This document shows positions 23,361 to 33,411 of a stretch of DNA of 64,000 nucleotides, one piece after another. The position numbers were made by a program, and so were the translations under genes. Source of the DNA: Pseudoscleropodium purum (lineage: Eukaryota > Streptophyta > Bryopsida > Hypnales > Brachytheciaceae); contig OZ017799.1 of the NCBI GenBank assembly GCA_963969395.1, positions 19,966,501 to 20,030,500 on the forward strand, given 5' to 3'. Under the pieces are notes generated by a model. That model did no database searches, was not told the DNA's origin, and saw only the letters and a program-made list of their open reading frames with translations. The stretch's first letter is position 1, and each line of letters begins with the position of its first letter.

Positions 23361-23931
23361 GGTTCAATACGAGGTGTCAAATAACCAAACTTTGCAAGAT
23401 AGATATCTACCAATGTTTTTTAGTGGAATGGCAAAAAAAACACCTCTAAAAGAGTTCAGCCCAAAGTATGTACTACCTAGCTTTCCAAGCAATGGATTTC
23501 CCAACTAGATCATATTTATTATTTTTAGATGTTGCTTTTGTATATTCAATCACCCCTAAATTTTCCACTATACTTTGACACTATATACACTAAGAATTCA
23601 TGGTTCAGACATAATCAATTTCCTTCAATAATACTAGTAGAAAAATTAGTGTCCACAATGACAAAAAAGTGTTGATTTGGTTTGTTCATGTTTGTGTTTA
23701 TTTGAACATGTTGACCCGGACACTACATGGGAACAAAGTGTTGATTTAGATATGAAATTGAACACTTTTTTGTTGAGCAAAGTGAAAGAATGTTAATTCG
23801 GCAACAAGAAAATATTGATTTGGTAACAAAAAAGTGTTCATTTTCACAAATTTTATTCTCTAAAATCAAAATTTCTAACCAATGAAGGATTGCCACAGAG
23901 CACCAACTATACAAGCAAGCCACATGGGCAG

Positions 23932-24110
23932 CAGGGTTGACAGGATGGTCGGACATCCGGGACGTCCGGACATGGATGTTCGGATGCGGACGCTGTGTTC
24001 GCAACGTCCGTTGACATTCGCAGACGCCATCCGCCCCGTCCACCCGTCCGCCCCGCCTGTCCGGGTTACGGACGCCTTTTTTGGGCGGACATAGAGATTC
24101 GTCAACCCTG
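23932..24110. mobile_element. CpG-rich hAT-type MITE, short copy 4
   Basis: 179 bp, CAGGGTTGAC to GTCAACCCTG, with perfect 8-bp target duplications ATGGGCAG at 23924-23931 and 24111-24118. This copy fixes the element borders for the family. Confidence 0.93.
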
Positions 24111-24113
24111 ATG

Positions 24114-24192
24114 GGCAGGGCGCTCCTAGGATTTGAACCTAGGACCTTGGAGGTGAAACTTCAAGGTTATGAACCAATGAACCATCAGTATA
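24114..24192 (-). repeat. tRNA-derived sequence (tRNA relic or SINE head)
   Basis: On the minus strand an A-box-like TGGTTCATTGG (24174-24184) is followed by a perfect B box GGTTCAAATCC (24129-24139). The T arm pairs properly (CTAGG, loop TTCAAAT, CCTAG). The 3' acceptor strand GGAGCGCCC has no matching 5' strand, so it is not a functional tRNA gene. It is a degenerate tRNA or the head of a SINE. The hAT MITE is inserted in its downstream part. Confidence 0.6.
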
Positions 24193-24261
24193 GTTGCATG
24201 TCCATGAAAGGAAATGTTTTTTTATTTAATTAGTTTTTCATTGTTTTTGCATTTGCCTTGT

Positions 24262-24623
24262 GAAGTTAGAAGACTTTAGGGGCCATTTTCACATAGTAAA
24301 CTAACTTATTTTCTTAAACTTTCAACCAAAAAAAGCTGGAGAATGAAGGTAACTTTCATCTTCAAAGATCCGTTTTCAATTTGGAGTCTTTAATAAAAAG
24401 TTATGAACAAAATTCAGAGAGAGTGTTTAAAAGTGTCAAAGAAAAATGGCCATTCCAATCCCTCTTTGAATTTTGTCCATAACTTTTTATTTAAGACTCC
24501 AAATTACAAACGGATTTTTGGAGATGAAAGTTACCTTCATTTCCCAACTTTTTATAGTTGAAAGTCTTAGGAAAAAAAGGTATTATACTATGTGAAAACA
24601 ACCCCTAAAGTCTGCTGACTTTT
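24262..24623. repeat. foldback element with about 165-bp arms
   Basis: The left arm (AGACTTTAGGGG... GGTAACTTTCATCTTC...) is mirrored by the right arm, ending CCCCTAAAGTCTGC, with only a short loop near 24440-24460. A strong hairpin would form. Related arms occur at 25411-25763 and 15826-15965. Confidence 0.75.
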
Positions 24624-25410
24624 AAAAGCACTGTTTTGTGAATACTTAAGCTATTAAATTCTTTTTTACCTATATGTTATTTCCTTGAAGCATGAATACG
24701 ATTTTTTTTTTTAAATTTTAAATATATATTTCCAAAATATTTTTTCAACATGTCAAAAAAAGTTGAAAGTTCTTAAATTGATGTATACACATTTTGAATA
24801 AATAGTTTGAAAGATAAAACCTAACCATTTGTAACAAAATTTTAATTTTTTTGCTTTAAAGTTTTCACACCATATGTGCCCAAAGAGTAGCTTTAAGGTA
24901 CAAAAACTTTTATGACTTTTGATCACGTGAATGAAAGTTACTCCATCATATGTAATTTTCCTTACTCTTTGAGGAAATTGGAAATCTCAAAAAAATTCTT
25001 AGAATATCACTTTTTATAAAAATAAACATTTAAATTTGATTTCCTAAATTTATTTTTATATAAAAAGCTTTGAAGTATTCTATTTTGATTAATGAGATGG
25101 AAATTTTAAAGATTTTTAATTTATTGGTAGTTGTGGAATTCGTACTCTAAAATAAATTAAATTTTTTTTTGTTACTCAATTTCAAATATTGTTGATGAAG
25201 AAATAAAAACATGAGATTTACATCATTTATTACAACATTACAAATTAATTATTATTGGAATTGACATTTCTAAATTCTATAATTAAATTTTAAGGAAATT
25301 TGAACTTTAAATTATAACAATTAATCACTTGAAGATGTTAAAAGTTTAATCCTTTAATCAAAAGTTATAAACAAAATGGAGATAGATATTAGAAATTATT
25401 TTTTTATAAA

Positions 25411-25763
25411 TTCAGCAAACTTTAGAGGTTGTTTTGGCATAGTAGAAGAACTTTTTTTAAAACATTTTGAACTAATAAAAGTTGTGTATTAAAACAAGCT
25501 TTCATCTCCAAAATTCCGTTTGAGGTTTGGAGAGTTTATTCAAAAGTTTTGGACAAATTTGAGATAGAGGTTGGGAAATCATTACTTTTAACATTTTTGA
25601 ACATTCACTCTGAAATTTGTCCATAACTTTTGATTGAAGGATCAAAATTTCAAATGAATTATTGAATATGAAAGCTTATTTGAATTACCAACTTTTATTA
25701 GTTCAAAATGTTTTCAAAAAAGTTATTCTACTATGCCAAAACGGCCTTCAAAGTCTACCAAAT
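25411..25763. repeat. second foldback element of the same family
   Basis: The left arm with CAGCAAACTTTAGAGGTTG and TTTGGCATAGTAGAA is mirrored on the right by TTCTACTATGCCAAAACGGC and AAAGTCTACC. A further arm-like copy follows to about 25950. Confidence 0.65.
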
Positions 25764-26723
25764 TTTAAAAGAAAAAATTTCAACACTTCTCTGCATTTCG
25801 TTTATAATTTTTTATTTAACTATCAAAATCTCAAACGGATTTTTGGAGATGAAATTTGGTTCAATTCCACAACTTTTTTCAGTGGAAAGTTTTTGAAAAA
25901 AGTTCATTTATTATGCACAAATTACCTCCAAAGTCTGTTGACTTTAATGAACACTGAATTGTATGTGAATACTTAATTTAAAAATAAACTACATTGTACA
26001 ATGAAGATTCCAAAATATTCTAAAAATGTTCAAAAAAAATTTGTTGATTTTGTTATTGCACTATCTAAATGAACAAAAAAAAATTCACCATTACAAAAAA
26101 ATGTGAAAGCGGACATTGCAGTACCCAAATCAATAGAAGTATGTTGATTTTCTATTGATTGAGATGTCATTTTCTACTAGTGTAATTCAAGCACTTTGAT
26201 TAAGGTCACAACGCTTTAGGAAGGCATGAACTCACAATTCATTTCACTATGACCATTCACATGCAAATTAAAACATTCACCCTAAAATTTTTATGTTATG
26301 CACCTTGAGCTTTAAGTAATTGTAAAAATAAAGCTTTTTAAGGGAGGTATTTAGTAATTAATTCACTCATGAATGATTTTATGGCATACAAGAGTTCAAG
26401 TAACACAATTTTTTCCCTACTTTGGTATGTAGAAACAATTCTTTTCTTGAAAAAATTTTGAGTGATCAAATTAGTTGCTACTAATTCTATGGTCATGCAA
26501 GATTTCTTGAAGTATCATAATTTAACCTAGGTAGTACCCTAGGCAAGACTTCCTTGCACTACCCTACTATATGAATAAAGCCTAGCACCTTTTATCATTT
26601 TAGTTATGTTTGCACTTGGTATTAAAGAGTTGTTACTAAAGGTCTTAGGAATAAATTTAGACCTACTTTTGGACCGGATCTGCATTGCAAACATCACCCC
26701 TAACTCCAAGCGTGAACATATTT

Positions 26724-28521
26724 TTAATCCCTAAAGGCCCAAGACTTTTTTGGATTTAAAAACAATATTGCTTTTGAAGTATTGTAGATCTAAATGTCAC
26801 TATAATATTTAAAATTTTTATTCAATAGTACAATCTTGTAGTGTATTTGTTGAAGATGATAAGAATCAAATTTAGAGTCATTTGGCCACATAGATTGCAA
26901 GATTTCAATGTTTTAATGCTGAAAAAGAATGTTGAAATTTTCCTAGCAACACATTTGGAGATGAAATTTGATTTCTAAGAATACTCAAATGAAAAAACTT
27001 GAAACTAAAAAGTGATTCAAAACTAGCATTCAAATTCATTGGTGAAAAAATATATTATTCAATTGAGTCATTGCTTGTGCAAAATGGCTTTGAAATGTCA
27101 AAAAAATAGCAAGATTAATTGCAAAAAATACATTTGAGGCTAAACCTCCTTTTACTAAAACAATTCTCAATCACTCATAACTTTTTGTATTGATGTGAAA
27201 TTTAAGCCACACAAATTAAACTAGTATGTGCAACTTTTACAAAAAAAAGTTGGAAATGGACACTGCATGAAGAAGAAACAAGTTGCCAAAGTTCACTGTA
27301 ATCCAAAAATGTCGGGATTTTGAACTTCAAATTGCTTCCTAACATTCAAAACAACTTAGATTGATAAGATAATTTTACCACAATAACTTTACTTCAAGGG
27401 GAACATAATCCAACAAATTTTATTGAAAACAAAGATTGGATGGAGATACAAACCCCAAAATTGCAGCCATCACATGTAGTTTCACTAAAAGGAAATGAGA
27501 GTTTTTGCAACTACAATGTGCAATTCATTTTGTAGTTGCATAGAAAGTTTGCAATTAGGTGACAATCTAGAGTCTATAGTTGCAGTAGACAAGTTGCATT
27601 AGTTGTAGTCTAGTTGTGGGTTTTTTGTCATTCGACAACATGCAAAGAACTTCATCTTCATGTACAACTTGTAGATTTTAAAATATTAATTTCAATGATT
27701 TGTAGTTTTCAAAATTTTATATCTACCTTCTTTTTAGATTTTAGAATTACCTTTAGATCTACCTTCTTCTTAGATTTAAAAAAATTCAATTTCATAGATT
27801 TAAAAAAAATTTGAATTTGAATTATTTTTTATTTCTACATATTGTAAAAATCTTAGAATTCTATTAAAAAAATTCATTTTGTAAGACTACAATAACATAG
27901 AAGTCTTATATGTCCAATCTAATGGTACTTTTTACAATTGATATGGGACAATTGATATAAGACGAATGGGAATGAACTTTGAAAGCAACTAGGAAACAAC
28001 TAAAGTGCAATTAATAACTAACTAGTGTGCAATTTGAAAGCAATTATGAAACAACTATGGTCATTTTCTAGTTGCATGATAACTATATAGGACACTAATT
28101 GTTTCCTAGTTGTTTTTTGCAACTATAGAATGACTACTTTGCAACTAAAATAATGTATTAATGTTATAAAACAACGATATAAAAAAATTACATTAAATTT
28201 GGTGCTAATAGAAAGGACACTAGTTGCATGATAGTTGTATAGGACACTAGTTGCATAGTAGTTGGTTGTGTTGGACATGCTTTTCTTCTAGTGTCTGGTA
28301 AACTTAAATTGAACCTGTGAACTTCAATTGACTTATAAAAAATCATTCCAACTTGTATTGATCTCAAAATTTTACCTCACAAACTGAAAAAGAGAGTGCA
28401 AATTTTTCAACAAGTTTAGTTTTGTTGAATTCAGACATTGGATGCAAAAGTTACAACACTTTGAATTAGACTTAAGATTATTTGAGGATTCTTTTGGTCC
28501 CCTAGGGCATTTAGGAGTTAA
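26724..28521. mobile_element. TTAATCCCTAAAG element, diverged copy 4 with internal insertion
   Basis: Starts TTAATCCCTAAAGG and ends with TTTAGGAGTTAA, inverted to each other. Internal blocks (ACATAGATTGCAAGAT, ATTGCAAAAAATACA) recall copies 1-3 but are strongly diverged. An 811-bp CACTA-like insertion explains most of the extra length. Confidence 0.5.
27483..28293. mobile_element. small CACTA-like element nested in the previous one
   Basis: Left end CACTAAAAGGAAA and right end TTTTCTTCTAGTG are inverted and of CACTA type. The interior is built of repeated AACTAGTGTGCAATT and TAGTTGCATGATAGTTG motifs, as expected for subterminal repeats. The 3-bp flanks (TTT and TCT) match at only two of three bases. 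Confidence 0.5.
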
Positions 28522-29610
28522 TTCCAGTCAATCACTAGAACAATTGGACATCAAATCAACCATGGGCAACACTCCATGAATTCTTGAGCATATGGACTTA
28601 AAAGGATTACAAGTAGGCAAGGAAATAATTTAGGTCGAACCTGGATAAGATTCTTAGGTTGCTTCTTTGACCCAATCCCAAGATTTAATGCCCTATTGCC
28701 AAGCTTGGTTTAGAACATTATTAGGGGTAGTATTGGAGGAAGCTTTGAAATCATGTAGGCATTTTCAATTGCCCCTAGAATTGGTGCAAAAACAGTGCAG
28801 ATGGTTCGTGAAGAGGAATAGATTTGTAGAGGTGATTAAAATTTGATTGCAAGTGTGAGTTTAGGTCTACTAGTTGTTAGTAAGGTGTGTGAAGATGTGC
28901 GTTTTCTAACTCATGAAAGCATTATTATAGATGACAATAGTAAATTAAATTAAGTAATAGCTAGGCCATATTCATTAAAATGAGACAATTTGTAGTCTCA
29001 AATTATCTTTAACTTTACATTTAGATCATAATAAGTGTTTGAAACTGAATTTTTTTGGTGAATTGAGACTTTAATATATTAATACATCTATGAAACTTTG
29101 ATTTTATAATAGTTCTTATGTTTATAAATTTTTTTATTTGATAGAATAAAGGTATCAAATACTAGGGTTGAAGTCTAAAAATATTCCTTTTGTTTCAATT
29201 TAATGAATATGGCCATGGCTATAGGGAAGGTGGCGACTTGTCACGCTTTGTGACTTCTACACAAGAAACATGTGCCATGCTCTATTTTTGCCACTCTCTG
29301 CGTGCTTTCCAAAACTTTTATGAGCATGCTAAGCCTCATGTCAATCAATTATTGAACTCATCCACTACATTCTAAGGCATAGTCAAATTCATGACTCATG
29401 CAATGTATGCACAACAATAGCACCTATAAACTTGCCCTTGTGGAAAATCTCAGTTTATTCAATACCACTCAAAAAATTACCAGAAAAAGGCTTCCAATTG
29501 TTTTCCATTTCTCTATACACCCCTCTCCAAAAAAATTGGACAGGTTTGGGCACACTGGTCAGTCATCAGATGTGTTTTTCTCCTTGGATGAGCAATACCT
29601 AAGCCTTCTA
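28522..29610. other. spacer up to the SDR half of module A, no gene seen
   Basis: No supported gene. Paralogy with copy B resumes at about 29612 (AGTGTGGCTAAGCCGGG, matching 53203). Confidence 0.5.
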
Positions 29611-29880
29611 CCTTAGTGTGGCTAAGCCGGGCCAGCAAGGATTCTTCTCCACACCCTGGCTCTGTATTTGAGTTACTTCGCTTATAATTGATTGAAGTAC
29701 AGTACAGTGATTTCACAAACAAAGCTAATTTCAACACTGCCTCACCATACTCAGTTTCAGAATCAAACAAGCACAGCTTCTTCAAAAATTCCATGGCTGG
29801 ACGTCTTCAAGCAACATTCATACGTCTTTCATGCACGCAATCCTGAGAATTTGCGCTTCCATGTCCCAATATCACATCCC

Positions 29881-31493
29881 TTACTCTTGCAAGCCGGTCG
29901 GGACAAACGCTTTGGTGACCGAGAATCCTCCATCCACCACCAAGTTATGCCCACTCACAAACTGAGCCTCCTCACTCGCCAAAAACAACGCCGCTCTCGC
30001 CACATCCTCCGCCATGAGCACCACCCCTTTCAGATCCGCCGGCGCCGAAAGCTCCACCGCGAAATCCTCGTCTGTCCCCGGATCATCTTCAAAAAAAAGC
30101 CTGGCCAAAGGCGTGGGCACTCCCGCTGGCGACACCGAGTTCACCCGAATCCCATACTTCCCCAGCTCAGACGCCGCGCCCTTCAGCATCCCCACCAGCC
30201 CATTCTTAGTGATGGAATACGCCAGCGGACCTACTCCTCCCAGCACGGCCGCCACACTTGAAGTCGCGAGAATCACCCCTTTTTTCTGTGGGATCATGGC
30301 TTTGGCGGCATGTTTCGTGCAAAGCACGGCGCCGCGGAGGTTCACGGCGCACACGCGGTCGAAGGCGTCGATGTCGATGTCTTGGACTGGAGACAAAGGG
30401 CCAAAGATGCCTGCATTGATGTACCTGCAATTCCACCGATGTCGGCCAGTGAGTGCTAACTTTCCTTCCTTCCTTTCAGATAGGAAGAATTAATACCCTC
30501 GCAATAGAATAGTACGATCACACTTGAACTAGGATCAATTATCTAAAATGTTCCAAGCCTCCACATTATCGACATCAAGGAATGCAGGAATTGATGCAGG
30601 TTGGGATGGGGAGTTTGCTGTCAGTCCGTACATGATGTCCAGACGGCCGAAGTGGTGGATGGTGGAGGTGACGAGATTAGCCACGTCGGGTTCGTGAGTG
30701 ACGTCGCAGTGGAAGAACTTGGCGTGGGGAGAGAGAGATGCAGCTACGGATTCGCCGAGGGAGTCTTGCACGTCGGCGATGGCGACGAGGGCGCCATGGG
30801 AGACGAAGAGACGGGCGGAGGTCGCGCCGATGCCGCTGGCGCCGCCGGTGATGATGGCCACTTTGCCGGCCAATCTGCATGTCTCAGCATGGCCATGCAT
30901 ATCGACACAGTGGATCAATGACTGAACACAAATCTCCAGGAACGTTGGCAAGAAAATTGTTCCGAGCATGATCATCCATTCTTAATTAGATTGGTGAATT
31001 TGAGAGTCGTATTAATGCAGAATAAAGTATTTTCGAAAGTCGGTTTCACGGCAACCATTTCACCACCATATGCATGCAACAAGAATCATGCGAGAAGAAT
31101 CACTTCTCATCTGATCCGGTCGACGTTCTGTGCACCAATTATGGTAATAATGAAGAGATGCGTGAAACCTCAGAGACTGGTATGGGAGGAAAATCAGTTA
31201 AAATGCTTATGAAAGAGTCGTGAAATTAGCAGTAAGAGTGAAAAGAAAACTGAGCTCAATCATTTGCAGAATAGAAACTCACTTCTTTGAGCAAAAGTTT
31301 CTGATTTAAAATAAGTAAAAGAGAGAAATGGTTCACCCAAGTCCTAGATAGCACCAACAAGAGCTAAAAAAGTCTACTGAAGATGGCGTAACCAGCAGCT
31401 GTCGACAAGATGAAGTGGAAATTAAAGCCACGTTACGGGGAATTTCCAGTACCTCTTTGATGACAGAGAAGGGTCGGAGTCCGGTGCCGCCAT
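29881..31493 (-). CDS. short-chain dehydrogenase/reductase, copy A (three exons, intact)
   Basis: Model: complement join of 31453-31493, 30632-30874 and 29881-30424, 828 nt, 275 aa. All junctions are GT-AG. Exon 1 (MAAPDSDPSLSSKR) has a strong AAATGGCG start. Joining it to exon 2 gives KRLAGKVAIITGG, the usual SDR N terminus. The frame upstream of exon 2 also offers an ATG at 30975, which I reject because that stretch does not match the family. Motifs: cofactor loop TGGASGIG (23-30), INAG (97-100), Asn123, Ser151, Tyr164 and Lys168 (YSITK), and the VNSVSP.G..TPL segment. This is the classical NAD(P)-dependent SDR fold, closest to plant secoisolariciresinol dehydrogenase or xanthoxin dehydrogenase-like enzymes of secondary metabolism. 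The substrate cannot be read from sequence. Copy B is about 93% identical. Confidence 0.85.
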
Positions 31494-31781
31494 TTCTACC
31501 CCCAGCAAGACCGCAACAGAGCTCGATCTCTCGATACAAGTCTGAGAATACCCAAGCGATTGCTGCAATCGAAGGCGAAGATGCACAGGGCGACGTGAGT
31601 TGCACAGTATGAGGTGCGATGGAAATTAATAGGGACTGTTTTGGTTACCGTACTGACCAATCATAGCCAGGAAAAGAAAAAATCTGGGAACTTTGAACCA
31701 GAAGAAGACGGAAGCTCGAGGTGAGGGAGAGTAGGGTCCACTAAGTTCCTGAGTCACCATGATGGAAAGCTACGATTTTAA

Positions 31782-31803
31782 ACACGTGGGTGAATGCAAG
31801 AAA
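31782..31803. repeat. 22-bp direct repeat, left copy
   Basis: ACACGTGGGTGAATGCAAGAAA recurs exactly at 36564-36585. It marks the point where copies A and B stop matching and the QOR segment begins in A, so it sits at a rearrangement breakpoint. Confidence 0.85.
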
Positions 31804-32338
31804 GACCGGCAAAAGCTGCAAGGCTTAAATCTTTCTAGTTTGTTTTTTGAAACACATGGACTAGAAGGCGTAGTTTTGAAGGTCAGGGTACGGACCATGC
31901 CTGCGAGGTCTCATTTCCAATAGTAAAAGACAACAGTAGAGTCTGCCTACCCAAGTGCACGTTAAAAATGTCCATTTCATGTTTCATGTTTCATACACTG
32001 TTTGGAGCTCAAAAGGTGTTGGACCTACCATCTAGAATATTGAGAAAGTTGGAAGCAAATCATCGGATAAAGATTTTCTCAAAAGTTTCTATGTGTGAGT
32101 GGGTGAAACTTTGCATCCTGACATTATTAAGTGACGACACAAAATAGAATAGGTACCATAGTAAAGACTCTGTAAACCTATTCCTTTCACATTTCACATT
32201 TTGATATTCTTGTCTCATGTGTGTAACAGCACAGGTAAGTCTCAATCAGGTCCTCTACAGTAATCTGCATTAACTTGCAAATCTATGTAACATAACCCAC
32301 TGTTTCTATTGTAGTTGCCTTTGCAGCACTCACCATAA

Positions 32339-32662
32339 GGTAACAAGCTCTGAAATTGCAGTCTTTAAAATCGCCCACCCTATTCAAATATACAAAACTT
32401 TCACATGTAACTATTTCATAGCCTTCAGCAATGTACAAAAAGTGTACATTTTAGGGGGTGGGCGATTTTAGAGCCCTATGCCACTTCAACTTCAAAATTT
32501 CATAACTAATTTCAGAAAGCTCCAAAAAATATGAAACAACTTGGGTTAGATGCCAATTCCTCTTGTCTTTCAAGTAAAATTTACTGAAAAATATTTCAAG
32601 ACGTTTCACCTCTCCAAAATTTAGTTTCAGCTCTTAGGTGGGCGATTTCTAAACCTGTTACC
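32339..32662. mobile_element. MITE with GGTAACA ends
   Basis: 324 bp between TAA on the left and TTA on the right. The ends GGTAACAAG and CTGTTACC are inverted. Inside, AAATCGCCCACC occurs near both ends in inverted orientation and again (GGTGGGCGATTTT) in the middle. PIF/Harbinger type is likely but unproven. Confidence 0.55.
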
Positions 32663-33411
32663 TTACTGTCAGCTTGAGTCAATTTCTTTTTCCAGTCACC
32701 TTGGTACAGTATTTAGAAGTTTCTGAATTTCACCAAAACTGAAGTGAACTTTGTTGCTTCGACACACGTGTAGGGTAAAGGTCACTGGATTCACAGCTAC
32801 CAGCTTTTAACTACTGTAGGAGCTACATACTTTGCAGCTGTTTTAAAGGAAGTCTGCCTTGATCATCAAATCAAAGTACTACAAAAATGCAATTCAATTC
32901 AAATGCAATTCAGTTTTTATACTGAGAGAAACACCTGCGAATCTGGGGTTTCTGCATCTGATTTATATATCCGTCAGAGAAGATTGAAAACCGATATATC
33001 AGTCAAAATTCCAGCCTTCATACCACATTGAATCTGTAATTATCTGCATCAAAAGAGTCCCACTCAAACAGTGCTCAGCTTCAGACCATTTCTTGAACCA
33101 CACAAAGGGCGGAAGTTGCTTCCCCAGGATTGGTGGGAATCGAGTATCTTTTGTAAATGGCAATGACATGTTGCCCTAGTTCTCCTCGATTAACTTAGAT
33201 TATCGATTCACCCATGTCCTACAAATACCCCAAACAGACGTCGCCTTCGTCTAAATGCACCTACCAAGAGCTATAACTGCGTCATTTTACAATCTATTCT
33301 GAATCTCACACGATTCGTACATACAAGACACCAATTTCAAGCTTTTGCTATTACAAGCACTTGAAAAATCAGTAAGTAGACGGCCATCTTTCTCTTCCGA
33401 TGTTCTCAATA
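32663..33411. other. non-coding, paralogous to 57.0-57.6 kb in inverse orientation
   Basis: From about 32930 to 33411 the sequence is the inverted counterpart of the DNA downstream of the copy B QOR relic. No gene is supported. Confidence 0.5.

Larger units (their letters stand above)
23632..26182. mobile_element. CACTA-type element, non-autonomous, 2.55 kb
   Basis: The left end TACTAGTAGAAAAA (first C changed to T) and right end TTTTCTACTAGTG are inverted, and both are flanked by TAA (23629-23631 and 26183-26185). The 3-bp duplication and CACTA terminus fit the CACTA/En-Spm superfamily. Repeated GTTGATTT motifs lie near both ends, as in subterminal repeats. No transposase is seen. It contains a tRNA-like sequence, a nested hAT MITE and two foldbacks. 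Confidence 0.7.

Noticed and set aside
29692..30493. Long plus-strand frames opposite SDR copy A (and 53476-54103 opposite copy B)
   Set aside because: Shadows of the SDR exons: Arg/His/Pro-rich translations with no domain.
30535..30975. Open frame starting MIMLGTIFLPTF as the SDR N terminus
   Set aside because: The extra N-terminal residues do not fit the family, and its last 46 residues read into the intron. The three-exon model gives canonical motifs and equal lengths in both copies.
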